Shown here one piece after another: positions 50,729-61,142 of a DNA stretch of 64,000 bases. The DNA is from Ferruginibacter sp. Its GTDB lineage: Bacteria > Bacteroidota > Bacteroidia > Chitinophagales > Chitinophagaceae. A program made the translations under genes and the position numbers. Each line of letters begins with the position of its first letter. Within the stretch, counting starts at the first letter, position 1. The notes under the pieces are model-generated. The model did not search any database. It was not told where the DNA came from and saw nothing but the letters and a program-made list of their open reading frames with translations. The stretch covers positions 1 through 64,000 of the forward strand of contig JANYGZ010000085.1 of the NCBI GenBank assembly GCA_025362235.1, written 5' to 3'.

Positions 50729-53700
50729 TTATTCGAAAGTTAGATCTAAACCTAAACCTCGTAATTCATGTACCAATACATTGAATGATTCAGGAACACC
50801 TGGCCTTGGAATATTTTCACCTTTCACAATTGCTTCATATGTCTTTGCTCTTCCGATGATATCATCAGACTTTAGCGTCAACAGTTCCTGCAAAATGTTA
50901 GAGGCTCCATAAGCTTCCAGTGCCCAAACTTCCATTTCACCAAATCTCTGACCACCAAACTGAGCCTTACCACCCAACGGTTGCTGAGTAATCAAACTGT
51001 ATGGTCCAATTGAACGGGCATGCATTTTATCATCCACCATGTGGTGAAGTTTAATTACATAGATGATACCAACGGTTGCTTTCTGATCAAAGCGATCTCC
51101 TGTTTCTCCATCATAAAGGTATGTATGTCCAAAAGTTGGTAAGCCTGCGTCTTTAATGTAACCGGCAATCTGGTCAACACTTGCACCATCAAAAATTGGT
51201 GTTGCAAATTTTACACCCAGCTTTTCGCCTGCCCATCCCAATACTGTTTCGTAAATCTGTCCAAGGTTCATACGACTAGGTACACCCAATGGATTCAATA
51301 CAATATCAACCGGCGTTCCATCTTCTAAAAAAGGCATATCTTCCTGGCGAACAATTTTAGCAACAATACCTTTATTACCGTGACGTCCAGCCATTTTATC
51401 ACCCACTTTCAGCTTACGTTTTACAGCTAAGTAAACCTTCGCTAATTTCAATACACCTGCTGGTAATTCATCACCAATACTGATGTTGAATTTCTCTCTT
51501 TTATAACGGCCTAATTCTTCGTTGAATTTAATGCTGTAGTTATGTAAAAGAGTATTGATAAGGTCATCGGTTTTTGCATCGCCTGTCCATCCCAAAGGAT
51601 TAACGTTCAGGTAATCAATATTAGATAAGTTCTTTTGATTGAACTTAGCACCTTTACCAATCAATACTTCACCAAAATTATTGCTAACACCCACAGAAGT
51701 TTTGTCTTTCAACAAAGTCTGTAATTTGCTAACCAGCATTTCCAGGATATCTATTTCATTCTTCTCGTGCGTTTTTTCTATTTTATCCAAACTTGCCTTT
51801 TCCCTTACTTTAGCATTCTTATCTTTCTTGGCACGTTGAAATAATTTCTTATTGATAATTACACCTTCAGTTCCACTTGGCGCTTTTAAAGAAGCATCTT
51901 TTGCATCACCGGCTTTATCACCAAAAATGGCACGTAACAACTTCTCTTCAGGAGTTGGATCGCTTTCGCCTTTTGGTGTTATTTTACCAATGATGATATC
52001 GCCTTCTTTAATATGTGCACCAATGCGGATGATACCATTCTGATCAAGGTCTTTGGTTGCTTCTTCACTTACATTCGGAATATCCGGTGTCAGTTCTTCT
52101 TCACCCAATTTGGTATCACGCACTTCAGTTTCAAACTCACTGATATGGATAGACGTAAATAAATCTTCTTTAACTACTTTTTCAGAAATTACAATCGCAT
52201 CTTCAAAGTTGTATCCTTTCCATGGCATGAATGCTACTTTCAGGTTACGGCCCAATGCCATTTCACCACCTTTGGTTGCATAACCTTCGGTTAAGAAATC
52301 ACCTTCAACAACCTTTTGTCCTTTAACAACAGCAGGACGCAGGTTGATACATGTTTCCTGGTTGGTGCGGATAAATTTAGTTACTTTATAAATCTTCAGA
52401 TCTTCTTCAAAACTCACCAATTGCTGCATTTCACTGCGATTGTAACGAACATGAATTTCATTACCATCAACATATTCTACAACACCAGTGCCTTCTGCAT
52501 GTAACTGAATCCTTGCATCACGGGCAGCTTTACCTTCCAAGCCTGTACCTACTATCGGAGATTCCAAACGAATCAATGGTACAGCCTGGCGTTGCATGTT
52601 TGATCCCATCAATGCACGGTTAGCATCATCATGCTCAAGGAACGGAATCAAAGAAGCACTTAAACCAACAATCTGGTTTGGCGCCACATCCATGTACTCC
52701 ACTTCATTTTTATCTAAGATCGGGAAATCTCCTGTCTGGCGGCTCTTTATTTTATCTTCAATAAAATTTCCTTTTTCATCCATACCAATATTTGCCTGTG
52801 CAATCTTTGCGGTATCTTCTTCTTCAGCACTTAGGAAAATAGTTTTTTTCATATCCACTTTACCATCTGTTACTTTACGGTAAGGTGTTTCAATAAAGCC
52901 CATGTCATTGATTTTGGCATGTACACAAAGTGTAGATATCAAACCAATATTTGGACCTTCAGGTGTTTCAATTGTACACAAACGGCCGTAGTGAGAATAG
53001 TGAACGTCACGAACCTCAAAACCAGCCCTTTCACGACTTAAACCACCCGGGCCAAGTGCGGAGATACGACGCTTATGCGTGATCTCACTCAATGGATTTG
53101 TCTGATCTAAGAATTGTGATAACTGTGATGTACCAAAAAATGAATTAATAACAGAAGATAATGTTCTTGCATTGATTAAATCAACCGGAGTAAATACTTC
53201 ATTATCACGAACGTTCATCCTTTGACGGATGGTACGGGCCATACGGGCCAAACCAACACCAAACTGGGCATATAATTGTTCGCCCACAGTACGTACACGA
53301 CGGTTACTTAAATGGTCAATATCATCCACTTCACTTTTACCATTGGTTAACTGAACCAAAGTTTTAATGATGGCGATGATATCATCTTTAGTCAATACTT
53401 TTTTCTCGATAGGGAAATTCAATCCGAGACGGCGATTGATTTTATAACGGCCTACTTCACCTAAATCGTAACGTTTATCACTGAAGAATAATTTATCAAT
53501 AATACCACGTGCAGTTTCATTATCAGGCGCATCAGCACCACGCAATTGGCGATAAATATGTTGAACCGCTTCCAGCTCACTGTTAGAAGTATCTTTGTTT
53601 AAAGTATTATAGATGATAGCGTAATCACCACTCACTTCTTCCTTCTGCACAAATACACTCTTCACCTCCATTTCAACAATCATTGCAATATTACTTTCAT

Positions 53701-54538
53701 CCAGTACTGTATCACGTTCCAAAACAATTTCGTTACGTTCAATACTCACCACCTCACCGGTATCTTCATCTACAAAATCTTCTACCCATGTACGTAATAC
53801 ACGTGCAGCAAGACGTTTGCCAATATATTTCTGTAAAGATTTTTTATCAACTTTTACTTCGTCAGCCATTCCGAATAATTCCAAAATGTCTTTATCAGTT
53901 TCAAAACCGATAGAACGTAATAAAGTAGTTACTGGGAATTTTTTCTTACGGTCGATGTAAGCATACATTACATTATTAATGTCTGTAGCAAACTCCATCC
54001 AGGCACCTTTAAATGGAATTACCCTTGCAGAGTAAATCTTGGTTCCGTTAGGATGAACAGATTGACCGAAGAACACACCAGGTGAACGGTGTAACTGGCT
54101 AACTACAACCCTTTCTGCACCATTGATAACAAATGTACCACGTGGTGTCATGTAAGGGATGTTTCCTAAAAACACATCCTGAACGATTGTTTGAAAATCA
54201 ACGTGCTCTTCATCATTACAGCTCAACCTTAGTTTTGCTTTTAATGGAATAGCATAAGTTAATCCTCTTTCAATACACTCATCAATAGTGTAGCGTGGCG
54301 GATCTACGAAATAGTCTAAGAACTCCAGTACGAAAATGTTACGTGTATCAGTAATAGGAAAATTTTCCTTAAACACACGAAACAGTCCTTCGTTATTACG
54401 CTTATCTGGCGTAGTTTCTAACTGGAAGTAATCTTTAAACGACTGAATCTGAATTCCGAGCAAATCGGGCTGTTCTGCCAGAAGTTCAACTTTTCCGAAA
54501 TTGATACGCTGAGCAGCGGGTGATTTTGTTGCAGACAT
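50729..54538 (-). CDS. rpoB: DNA-directed RNA polymerase beta subunit
   Basis: A full-length RpoB of 1269 residues. The rifampicin-pocket region is wild-type-like ([19 protein letters not shown], then [20 protein letters not shown]), and the catalytic NTP-channel segments [12 protein letters not shown] and [12 protein letters not shown] are intact. The C-terminus [12 protein letters not shown] is typical. It follows rplL after a 361-bp gap that contains a terminator or attenuator and its own candidate promoter. That suggests that rpoBC can be transcribed apart from the ribosomal protein genes. Confidence 0.97.
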   Translation of the reverse strand: MSATKSPAAQRINFGKVELLAEQPDLLGIQIQSFKDYFQLETTPDKRNNEGLFRVFKENFPITDTRNIFVLEFLDYFVDPPRYTIDECIERGLTYAIPLKAKLRLSCNDEEHVDFQTIVQDVFLGNIPYMTPRGTFVINGAERVVVSQLHRSPGVFFGQSVHPNGTKIYSARVIPFKGAWMEFATDINNVMYAYIDRKKKFPVTTLLRSIGFETDKDILELFGMADEVKVDKKSLQKYIGKRLAARVLRTWVEDFVDEDTGEVVSIERNEIVLERDTVLDESNIAMIVEMEVKSVFVQKEEVSGDYAIIYNTLNKDTSNSELEAVQHIYRQLRGADAPDNETARGIIDKLFFSDKRYDLGEVGRYKINRRLGLNFPIEKKVLTKDDIIAIIKTLVQLTNGKSEVDDIDHLSNRRVRTVGEQLYAQFGVGLARMARTIRQRMNVRDNEVFTPVDLINARTLSSVINSFFGTSQLSQFLDQTNPLSEITHKRRISALGPGGLSRERAGFEVRDVHYSHYGRLCTIETPEGPNIGLISTLCVHAKINDMGFIETPYRKVTDGKVDMKKTIFLSAEEEDTAKIAQANIGMDEKGNFIEDKIKSRQTGDFPILDKNEVEYMDVAPNQIVGLSASLIPFLEHDDANRALMGSNMQRQAVPLIRLESPIVGTGLEGKAARDARIQLHAEGTGVVEYVDGNEIHVRYNRSEMQQLVSFEEDLKIYKVTKFIRTNQETCINLRPAVVKGQKVVEGDFLTEGYATKGGEMALGRNLKVAFMPWKGYNFEDAIVISEKVVKEDLFTSIHISEFETEVRDTKLGEEELTPDIPNVSEEATKDLDQNGIIRIGAHIKEGDIIIGKITPKGESDPTPEEKLLRAIFGDKAGDAKDASLKAPSGTEGVIINKKLFQRAKKDKNAKVREKASLDKIEKTHEKNEIDILEMLVSKLQTLLKDKTSVGVSNNFGEVLIGKGAKFNQKNLSNIDYLNVNPLGWTGDAKTDDLINTLLHNYSIKFNEELGRYKREKFNISIGDELPAGVLKLAKVYLAVKRKLKVGDKMAGRHGNKGIVAKIVRQEDMPFLEDGTPVDIVLNPLGVPSRMNLGQIYETVLGWAGEKLGVKFATPIFDGASVDQIAGYIKDAGLPTFGHTYLYDGETGDRFDQKATVGIIYVIKLHHMVDDKMHARSIGPYSLITQQPLGGKAQFGGQRFGEMEVWALEAYGASNILQELLTLKSDDIIGRAKTYEAIVKGENIPRPGVPESFNVLVHELRGLGLDLTFE

Positions 54539-54628
54539 ATTGTAATTAAAACGTTTTAATGCTGAGAAGGTTCTTTAATTTCAGGCCCTAAACATGATTA
54601 ATGCCACTAACCCGAAATTAAAGGAGGG

Positions 54629-54636
54629 CAAAGGTA
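54629..54636 (-). promoter_or_regulatory. Candidate -7 box for rpoB
   Basis: TACCTTTG on the minus strand within TTACCTTTGCCC, identical to the boxes before rplK and the tRNA cluster. The leader to rpoB would be about 85 nt. Confidence 0.5.
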
Positions 54637-54844
54637 AGTAATTGAATCCAATTATAGAAATACTTCAATCAAATTTTATTGATTTTGGTTTGATTTTTGA
54701 TAAACTGCCTGCTTTTGTAAGATAATAGGCCAATATAGCTTGAAAATGTGCTGTTTAAAGAAATTTATTTTATGCATATTTTAACCTTAATTACCAAATT
54801 TTATCATTGAAATAATATTGTTCCGGAAGTAAAATATCATCAAT

Positions 54845-54871
54845 AAAAAAGCCAGGCATTACACCCGGCTT
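54845..54871 (-). terminator. Terminator after rplL
   Basis: On the minus strand AGCCGGGTGTAATGCCTGGCT is followed by T6. It lies about 30 bp after the rplL stop. Confidence 0.75.
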
Positions 54872-54899
54872 TTAAAGCTATTTTAAAACTAGTTATAAA

Positions 54900-55271
54900 T
54901 TAAGCTACTTCAACATCAGCTCCTGCTTCAGTTAATTTAGTTTTTAATTCTTCCGCAGTTGCTTTATCAACACCTTCTTTAATTGGTTTTGGAGCGCCGT
55001 CAACTAAATCTTTAGCTTCTTTCAATCCTAAGCCAGTTAATTCTTTAACGATTTTAACAATCGCTAATTTGTTAGGGCCTGCTGCTTTTAAGATAACATT
55101 AAAAGATGTTTTCTCTTCAACTGCAGCAACTTCGCCACCACCAGCACTTACTACAACTGCAGCAGCAGCTGGTTCAATACCGTATTCTGATTTTAAAAAT
55201 TCAGCTAATTCCTGAACTTCTTTTACTGTTAAACCTACCAGTTTTTCTGCTAATACTTTTACGTCTGCCAT
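54900..55271 (-). CDS. rplL: Ribosomal protein bL12 (L7/L12)
   Basis: The 123-residue protein has the dimerisation helix ([16 protein letters not shown]), an alanine/valine hinge and the factor-binding C-terminal domain ([20 protein letters not shown] and [17 protein letters not shown]). It lies 117 bp downstream of rplJ, with a short palindrome in between, and forms the stalk with bL10 to recruit elongation factors. Confidence 0.96.
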   Translation of the reverse strand: MADVKVLAEKLVGLTVKEVQELAEFLKSEYGIEPAAAAVVVSAGGGEVAAVEEKTSFNVILKAAGPNKLAIVKIVKELTGLGLKEAKDLVDGAPKPIKEGVDKATAEELKTKLTEAGADVEVA

Positions 55272-55286
55272 AATGTTTAATTTTTT

Positions 55287-55325
55287 CCGCCTTCACATCT
55301 GCCAAAGGCGGATCCGACGGAGAGT
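55287..55325. repeat. REP-like palindrome between rplJ and rplL
   Basis: CCGCCTT and AAAGGCGG pair across CACATCTGCC, followed by a TCCGACGGA palindrome. Confidence 0.6.
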
Positions 55326-55388
55326 TTAAAAAAATTGTTGTTTTTATAATCAACCAATTAACTTATCAGTTAATCAGCAGGCTATTAT

Positions 55389-56012
55389 TTATTCTGCTGT
55401 TGCTGCAGGAGCTTCTGGTGTTGTACCAGTTTCTGCTGCTGGTGTTACCGGCGTTGCATCAGCTATCACTGGAGCAGCTATTGCTTCAGCTACTACCGGA
55501 TCAGCTGTTGCTTCTACCGCTTTTCCAGCATCTTTATTTTGTAAAGCACCTAATACACGTTGTATTGGAGATTGCAATAATCCAATTACTTCGCCAATCA
55601 ATTCATTTTTAGTTTTAATCTGAGTTAAAGCTTTTAATTGATTGTCGCCTACAAATACATCGCCATTAATGAACGCAGCTTTAAGTTCTGGTTTTTCACC
55701 TTTACTTTCCTTTCTGAAACCACTTAAAATTAAAGCCGGTTCTTTTGGGTTTTCGCTGAACAATAAAGCGGTTACATTGTGCAATGAATCAAATACGCCT
55801 GCATACTTTTCAGTATTTAAGCTTTCTAATGCTTTTTTAATAAGGGTATTCTTAGCTACCTTCATTTCAACCTGCTTATCAAAGCAATGGCTACGCAATT
55901 TGGTAACCTGGGCTACCGTTAAGCTTTCTGTATTGGTAACGTAGAAATTGTTGTACTGGCTAAACTTGCCTTTCAGTACTTCTATCACGTCGTTTTTTTC
56001 CTGTTTTGTCAT
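55389..56012 (-). CDS. rplJ: Ribosomal protein uL10
   Basis: The N-terminal rRNA-binding domain (KNDVIEVLKGKFSQYNNFYV, VAKNTLIKKALE) and the helix that carries bL12 are clear. At 207 residues the protein is longer than usual, because of a C-terminal tail rich in alanine, proline and threonine (VADATPVTPAAETGTTPEAP region), a feature frequent in this phylum. It lies between rplA and rplL, the usual order. Confidence 0.96.
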   Translation of the reverse strand: MTKQEKNDVIEVLKGKFSQYNNFYVTNTESLTVAQVTKLRSHCFDKQVEMKVAKNTLIKKALESLNTEKYAGVFDSLHNVTALLFSENPKEPALILSGFRKESKGEKPELKAAFINGDVFVGDNQLKALTQIKTKNELIGEVIGLLQSPIQRVLGALQNKDAGKAVEATADPVVAEAIAAPVIADATPVTPAAETGTTPEAPAATAE

Positions 56013-56060
56013 AACAAATATTTTGGGTAAAACCGCAGTAAACCTGCTTTTTTACATTGA

Positions 56061-56750
56061 TTAATTTTGAACAGATTTGGTATCAATTAAAATACCTGGA
56101 CTCATGGTGCTTGCCATACTTACTCCTTTAAGATATGTACCTTTAGAAGAAGATGGTTTTAACCGTACAATTGCATTGATGAGTTCCTGGCTGTTTTCAG
56201 CAATTTTTTCAACGCTAAAACTTACACGGCCGATAGAAGCATGTATAATTCCAACCTTATCAACTTTAAAAGCAATTTTACCGCCTTTTACTTCATTAAC
56301 GGCACCTGCTACATCATTAGTAACAGTACCAGTTTTAGGATTAGGCATTAAGTTACGTGGACCTAATACTTTACCTAATCTACCAATTTTAGGCATAACA
56401 GAAGGAGTTGCAATAATTACATCAATGTCTGTCCATCCACCTTCAATTTTTGCAATGAATTCATCAAGGCCAACATAATCAGCACCAGCAACTTTTGCTG
56501 CTTCCTCTTTATCAGGTGTACAAAGTACCAATACCTTTTTTGTTTTACCAGTACCGTGCGGTAATGAAACCGTGCCACGTATAGCCTGGTCTGCTTTCTT
56601 AGGATCTACGCCCAGCTTAATGTGCAGGTCAACAGAACTATCGAATTTGGTTGTATTTATTTCTTTAACTAAAGTTGAAGCTTCCTTTAAGGAGTATGCT
56701 TTATTAACATCAACCTTAGCGTTTGCTAATTTTCTTTTTTTAGTAATCAT
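56061..56750 (-). CDS. rplA: Ribosomal protein uL1
   Basis: A 229-residue L1 with the conserved [30 protein letters not shown] and the signature segment [20 protein letters not shown]. It lies 48 bp before rplJ and 25 bp after rplK. In many bacteria L1 represses its own operon by binding the mRNA; no such target was located here. Confidence 0.96.
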   Translation of the reverse strand: MITKKRKLANAKVDVNKAYSLKEASTLVKEINTTKFDSSVDLHIKLGVDPKKADQAIRGTVSLPHGTGKTKKVLVLCTPDKEEAAKVAGADYVGLDEFIAKIEGGWTDIDVIIATPSVMPKIGRLGKVLGPRNLMPNPKTGTVTNDVAGAVNEVKGGKIAFKVDKVGIIHASIGRVSFSVEKIAENSQELINAIVRLKPSSSKGTYLKGVSMASTMSPGILIDTKSVQN

Positions 56751-56775
56751 TTTCTAAAATTTTTGTGGTTGATAA

Positions 56776-57219
56776 TTAATTTTCCCAAGGGGCTTTTCCG
56801 TCTACAGTTAAACCCATACTGCGTGCAGTACCGGCAATCATGCTCATGGCGCTGTTTAGCGTAAAGGCGTTTAGATCAGCCATTTTATCTTTGGCTATAT
56901 CTTCTACCTGTGCCCATGATACCTTACCCACTTTTACACGGTTAGGTTCCTTACTACCACTGGTAATTTTTGCTGCTTCCAATAACTGAACTGCTGCTGG
57001 CGGAGTTTTAATAATAAATTCGAAAGACTTATCAGCATAAACGGTGATAAGAACGGGAAGTACTTTCCCTGGTTTATCCTGGGTTCTTGCATTAAATTGT
57101 TTGCAAAACTCCATGATATTTACACCTTTTGAACCCAGTGCAGGCCCGATTGGTGGTGCCGGATTAGCTTGTCCTCCTTTACATTGGAGTTTGACATAGC
57201 CGGTAATTTCTTTTGCCAT
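56776..57219 (-). CDS. rplK: Ribosomal protein uL11
   Basis: A 147-residue L11 with the N-terminal motif [20 protein letters not shown] and the RNA-binding C-terminal domain ending [12 protein letters not shown]. It is the first gene of the rplKAJL transcript, preceded by a clear -7 box. Confidence 0.96.
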   Translation of the reverse strand: MAKEITGYVKLQCKGGQANPAPPIGPALGSKGVNIMEFCKQFNARTQDKPGKVLPVLITVYADKSFEFIIKTPPAAVQLLEAAKITSGSKEPNRVKVGKVSWAQVEDIAKDKMADLNAFTLNSAMSMIAGTARSMGLTVDGKAPWEN

Positions 57220-57302
57220 GTTATAATTTTTTTGGTGATAACGTCCCGATATTTATCGGAACTCCCAATTCAATAAATTCTACTAAGAACTATTTGGGGC
57301 GG

Positions 57303-57310
57303 CAAAGGTA
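57303..57310 (-). promoter_or_regulatory. Candidate -7 box for rplKAJL
   Basis: TACCTTTG within TTACCTTTGCC on the minus strand, 84 bp before the rplK ATG. Confidence 0.55.
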
Positions 57311-57365
57311 AATATAATTATTTGAAAAAATTATATCTTATTCAAATATTTTCAACCTGAAATTA

Positions 57366-57394
57366 AAAAAGGCTATCATTTAACTGACAGCCTT
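57366..57394 (-). terminator. Terminator after nusG
   Basis: AGGCTGTCAGTTAAATGATAGCCT with a following T run on the minus strand. It separates secE-nusG from rplKAJL. Confidence 0.75.
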
Positions 57395-57415
57395 TAAAAA
57401 AATTCCACTCTCTTT

Positions 57416-58006
57416 TTATGCAAGCTTTTCTACCTGCATATAATTCAGTTCCACTGGAGTAGCCCTTCCAAATATTTTTACCTGAACTTTTAACTTTTTC
57501 TTTTCGTCATTGACTTCTTCCACCATGCCATTAAAATCATTAAACGGACCATCAATTATCTTAATAGTTTCACCAATAATAAATGGTTCGCTCATGGTAA
57601 TTCCTCCACCTTCACCCAGTTCATCAGCTTTACCCAACATCTTATTAACTTCAGCTTTGCGCAAAGAAATGATGTTTCCTTTACTTCCTTTTCCATCGGT
57701 TAAAAAGTGCATTACATTGCTGATATTACTGATATGCTGCACCATGTCATCATTCAATTTATTATCAGCCACTTCAATCATTACATAACCAGGATAAAAA
57801 TTTCTTTCCCGCATTACTTTTTTACCTGCCTGTACCTTGTATACTTTTTCTACCGGTAAAAAAATCTGCTTAATAATATCTACCCAGCCATTGCGGATAA
57901 TGTCTTTATCAAGGTATTCTTTAATTTTACGCTCCTTGCCGCTTACAACACGAAGTACATACCATTTGCTTTCTTTATCCTGTACGATTGTTTCTTCCAT
58001 TATCAT
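57416..58006 (-). CDS. nusG: Transcription termination/antitermination factor NusG
   Basis: The NGN domain begins WYVLRVVSGKERKIKEYL and includes FYPGYVMIEV. The KOW domain at the end has IKIIDGPFNDFNGMVEEV and KLKVQVKIFGRATPVELNY. The ATG at 58006 overlaps the secE stop (ATGA), so it is chosen, although a second ATG two codons on is possible. At 196 residues the length is normal. It couples RNA polymerase to ribosomes or Rho. Confidence 0.96.
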   Translation of the reverse strand: MIMEETIVQDKESKWYVLRVVSGKERKIKEYLDKDIIRNGWVDIIKQIFLPVEKVYKVQAGKKVMRERNFYPGYVMIEVADNKLNDDMVQHISNISNVMHFLTDGKGSKGNIISLRKAEVNKMLGKADELGEGGGITMSEPFIIGETIKIIDGPFNDFNGMVEEVNDEKKKLKVQVKIFGRATPVELNYMQVEKLA

Positions 58007-58197
58007 TTAAATAAAGAGTAAATAAATTTTAAAGATCCGTTTGCCACAAAATCCATTAACGCAACAACAGCAGTAATCAACAAGGTAGCTCCCAATACTA
58101 CCATTGTGGATTGTTGTAGCTGCTCCCAGTTAGGCCAGGTTACTTTTTCAACTAACTCTTTGTAAGAGTCTTTTAAATATGCAGAAAATTTGTTCAT
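58003..58197 (-). CDS. secE: Preprotein translocase subunit SecE
   Basis: A 64-residue single-helix SecE: the amphipathic YLKDSYKELVEKVTWPNWEQL carries the conserved WP, followed by one membrane helix (TMVVLGATLLITAVVALMDF). It is translationally coupled to nusG, and lies between tRNA-Trp and nusG as in many bacteria. Confidence 0.94.
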   Translation of the reverse strand: MNKFSAYLKDSYKELVEKVTWPNWEQLQQSTMVVLGATLLITAVVALMDFVANGSLKFIYSLFK

Positions 58198-58288
58198 AAT
58201 TCTAATTTAAAAATGAGAAAATTGCTATAAACTGAGATAGGCATTAGTATTGCAATTCTCAATTGTACAATTCTCACATTATATTTTG

Positions 58289-58360
58289 CACGGGCACTAG
58301 GATTCGAACCCAGATCAAGGGTGTTGGAGACCCGTATGCTAGCCGTTGCACCATGCCCGT
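58289..58360 (-). tRNA. tRNA-Trp (CCA)
   Basis: The acceptor arms ACGGGCA and TGCCCGT pair perfectly. The anticodon loop CTCCAAC gives CCA, and the T arm has GGTTCGAATCC. It sits between tuf and secE, its usual place. Confidence 0.92.
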
Positions 58361-58452
58361 ATATTCCCCTCCCCTAAAGGGAGACAACAAAAAAATATTA
58401 TTAATTTAAAGAACTTTTCCCGTCAATAAACTATCTAAAAAACGGGAACCCT

Positions 58453-58495
58453 TAAAAAAAGCAAAGTACCTAAGCTTTTGGCCTAAGTACTCTGC
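58453..58495 (-). terminator. Terminator after tuf
   Basis: GCAGAGTACTTAGG and CTTAGGTACTTTGC form a long stem (with G-T pairs) followed by T7 on the minus strand. Confidence 0.7.
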
Positions 58496-58552
58496 AAAGA
58501 TATTAAAAAGCTTCGATAAACACGTTTTTAAAACGAAGTTTGTCAGCAGCTC

Positions 58553-59740
58553 TTATTTTACAATTTCAGTTACCTGACCGGCACCTACTGTACGTCCACC
58601 TTCACGAATAGCAAATTTCAATCCTTTTTCCATAGCGATTGGTTGAATCAACACAACATTTAATGAAGTGTTATCACCAGGCATCACCATTTCAGTTCCT
58701 GCATTCAAAGTAACTTCACCAGTTACGTCTGTAGTACGGAAATAAAACTGCGGACGGTATTTGTTAAAAAATGGAGTATGACGACCACCTTCTTCCTTGC
58801 TCAATACATATACTTCACCTTTAAATTCGGTGTGTGGAGTAATTGAACCTGGTTTGCAAAGTACCATACCACGACGGATTTGAGTTTTTTCAATACCACG
58901 TAATAAAAGTCCTGCATTATCACCAGCTTCACCTTCGTCCAATAATTTTTTGAACATTTCAACGCCTGTGCAAGTTGAAGACAATGGTTTTTCCATCAAA
59001 CCAACAATCTCAACAGGTTCACCCACTTTGATACGTCCCCTTTCAATACGACCGGTTGCAACAGTGCCACGACCAGTGATTGAGAATACATCCTCAACAC
59101 TCATCAGGAACGGAAGATCAACTAATCTTGGAGGTAAAGGAATGTAGCTATCAACAGCATCCATCAATTCGTTGATTTTTGCAATCCATTTTTCATCACC
59201 AGCTAAAGCACCGGTTGCAGAACCCTGAATGATTGGCGTATTATCACCATCAAAACCGTATGAAGTTAACAACTCACGAATTTCCATTTCTACCAATTCC
59301 AATAATTCCGGATCATCTACCAAATCAACCTTGTTCATAAAAACAACAACCTGAGGTACACCAACCTGGCGAGCCAACAAGATGTGTTCTTTTGTTTGAG
59401 GCATAGGGCCGTCAGTAGCAGCAACCACCAAAATAGCACCATCCATTTGAGCAGCACCAGTAATCATGTTTTTTACATAATCAGCGTGACCCGGACAGTC
59501 AACGTGTGCATAGTGGCGTTTTTCAGTAGCGTACTCAACGTGCGCTGTATTGATTGTGATACCCCTTTCTTTTTCTTCAGGAGCACCATCAATTTCATCA
59601 TAATTTTTTTTCTCCGCTAAACCTCTTTTTGACAAAACATCGGTTATAGCGGCTGTTAATGTTGTTTTACCATGATCTACGTGACCGATAGTACCAACGT
59701 TTAAGTGGGGTTTATCCCTCTTGAAAGATTCTTTTGCCAT
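58553..59740 (-). CDS. tuf: Elongation factor Tu
   Basis: A 395-residue EF-Tu. The G1 motif [10 protein letters not shown]3 DCPGHAD and G4 NKVD are intact, and domains 2 and 3 are complete, ending [11 protein letters not shown]. It lies between a cluster of tRNA genes and tRNA-Trp on the same strand, so it is likely co-transcribed with the tRNAs from the promoter near 60.5 kb. Confidence 0.97.
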   Translation of the reverse strand: MAKESFKRDKPHLNVGTIGHVDHGKTTLTAAITDVLSKRGLAEKKNYDEIDGAPEEKERGITINTAHVEYATEKRHYAHVDCPGHADYVKNMITGAAQMDGAILVVAATDGPMPQTKEHILLARQVGVPQVVVFMNKVDLVDDPELLELVEMEIRELLTSYGFDGDNTPIIQGSATGALAGDEKWIAKINELMDAVDSYIPLPPRLVDLPFLMSVEDVFSITGRGTVATGRIERGRIKVGEPVEIVGLMEKPLSSTCTGVEMFKKLLDEGEAGDNAGLLLRGIEKTQIRRGMVLCKPGSITPHTEFKGEVYVLSKEEGGRHTPFFNKYRPQFYFRTTDVTGEVTLNAGTEMVMPGDNTSLNVVLIQPIAMEKGLKFAIREGGRTVGAGQVTEIVK

Positions 59741-59828
59741 TTTTTAATTTTTAATAATTGTTTTGAAAATTGGTTTTCATTTTGAGTCTGTAACCATTGA
59801 CTTTATTATTTTCAATATTTTTAGAGCC

Positions 59829-59893
59829 TTCAGTGAGAATCGAACTCACGACCTTCCCGATTTTCATCGGGACGCTCTACCCTGAGCTAAAAC
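59829..59893 (-). pseudogene. Degenerate tRNA copy with a palindrome in the anticodon arm
   Basis: On the minus strand the T arm and 3' flank (GTCGTGAGTTCGATTCTCACTGA) are the same as in the neighbouring tRNA-Thr(GGT), and TAGCTCAGGGTAGAGCG keeps the D arm. The anticodon arm is replaced by TCCCGATGAAAATCGGGA, a palindrome of the CCGAT family with a six-base loop. The 5' acceptor (TTTGTTT) no longer pairs with the 3' side (GAAGGC). It looks like a broken duplicate. Confidence 0.65.
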
Positions 59894-59918
59894 AAATCTA
59901 AGTTCAAATATCTTTTAG

Positions 59919-59990
59919 AGCCATCAGTGAGAATCGAACTCACGACCTCTTCCCTACCAAGGAAGCGCTCTACCCCTGAGCTACGACGGC
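59919..59990 (-). tRNA. tRNA-Thr (GGT)
   Basis: The acceptor GCCGTCG pairs with TGATGGC (with wobble pairs). The anticodon loop TTGGTAG gives GGT, and the T arm reads GAGTTCGATTCTC. Confidence 0.9.
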
Positions 59991-60025
59991 TTTAAGAACT
60001 CTGCCATCGCAGGCAGAAAAAACTG

Positions 60026-60098
60026 AGCGGAAGACCGGGCTCGAACCGGCCACCTGAAGCTTGGAAGGCTACCGCTCTACCAAATGAGCTACTTCCGC
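60026..60098 (-). tRNA. tRNA-Gly (TCC)
   Basis: The acceptor GCGGAAG pairs with CTTCCGC. The anticodon loop CTTCCAA gives TCC, and the T arm reads CCGGTTCGAGCCCGG. Confidence 0.92.
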
Positions 60099-60210
60099 TA
60101 GTATTAAATGTGTTGATTAGCAAATTCGATAATTTGCTAAAATTGTCACTTCAAAATTTAAAAGAACTAAAATCAGCTAATTAGTAAATTGCTAATTAGG
60201 TAATTATTTG

Positions 60211-60293
<83 letters not shown>

Positions 60294-60382
60294 AAAATAT
60301 TCAACAATCTGACTTTTGCAGTCTAATTGTAATTTCGCTTAGTTTAATTGTTGGTGAGATGGAAGCCATCAGACCAACCCAG

Positions 60383-60455
60383 AGCCGAAGACTGGAGTCG
60401 AACCAGCGACCTACTGATTACAAATCAGTTGCTCTACCAACTGAGCTACTTCGGC
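60383..60455 (-). tRNA. tRNA-Thr (TGT)
   Basis: The acceptor GCCGAAG pairs with CTTCGGC. The anticodon loop TTTGTAA gives TGT, and the T arm reads CTGGTTCGACTCCAG. Confidence 0.92.
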
Positions 60456-60520
60456 TTATTTTAAAAGAACTTTTGCCCATAAATTTTAATCACACTGAAG
60501 CACATCTATTTTTGGGATGG

Positions 60521-60549
60521 CAAAGGTAAGTATATTTGACTAATACAAA
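60521..60549 (-). promoter_or_regulatory. Promoter of the tRNA-tuf transcript
   Basis: On the minus strand TTTG (60546-60549) is followed after 17 bp by TACCTTTG (60521-60528), a full match to the Bacteroidota -33/-7 consensus. It lies about 65 bp before the first tRNA. Confidence 0.75.
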
Positions 60550-60611
60550 AACTTTGTAAAACATTTTTTTACAGTTAAAAATTAAAAATGTGCATAAGCA
60601 CTAAAAGGCAT

Positions 60612-60640
60612 AAAAAAACCCCCATTTTTTTGGGGGCTTA
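60612..60640 (-). terminator. Terminator after hpf
   Basis: On the minus strand AGCCCCC-AAAAAAA-TGGGGGT is followed by a T run, directly after the hpf stop. Confidence 0.85.
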
Positions 60641-60643
60641 TAT

Positions 60644-60943
60644 TTAGGCTGCAAGCTTTTCTTTCTTTCGTTTTATTTGTAATATTACAGAATCCAGCGC
60701 TTCATCAAAGCTTTCTTCAAATGATTTGGAAGAATGCTTTACAAAAAAATCATACTTGGGAATGTGAACTTTAATTTCTGCTACCTTGTCTTTAATGGTG
60801 TGTACTACATTGTCTAGCTTTAAATACACATCAATCTTTGTAATCCTGTCATGAACCTGAAATAGCTTCGATAGCTTCTTTTCAATATAGGATTTTAATT
60901 TTGAATCTGCGTCAAAATGCACGGTCTGAATGTTTACGTTCAT
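60644..60943 (-). CDS. hpf: Ribosome hibernation promoting factor
   Basis: A 99-residue short-type HPF/RaiA protein: NVNIQTVHFDADSKLKSYIE at the start, then KIDVYLKLDN and EIKVHIPKYDFFVKHSSKSF, with the usual beta-alpha-beta layout. The missing long C-terminal domain places it with the short group, which acts on ribosomes in stationary phase. It has its own terminator, and the xer gene lies 199 bp upstream on the same strand. Confidence 0.92.
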   Translation of the reverse strand: MNVNIQTVHFDADSKLKSYIEKKLSKLFQVHDRITKIDVYLKLDNVVHTIKDKVAEIKVHIPKYDFFVKHSSKSFEESFDEALDSVILQIKRKKEKLAA

Positions 60944-61142
60944 AGCAATCTATTTTTTTAATCAGTGAACAAATGTGTGAAAAATTCGGGTAACAATTAA
61001 AGTCATAGGCTATATCTATTTAGGGTTTAAAATGAAGAATCTTTCAAATTCAAGTTAGCGCTTGCACGGGTAATTTCCAAAAAAATATGCAACTGTTTTG
61101 GTAAAACTTATAACTTCACGATTTATTGCGGCTGTAACAATT

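Noticed and set aside
60026..60098. Possible selenocysteine or suppressor tRNA in the cluster
   Set aside because: Anticodons read clearly as TCC, GGT, TGT and GTA with normal arm lengths; none reads a stop codon, so the TAG at 31774 has no suppressor here.
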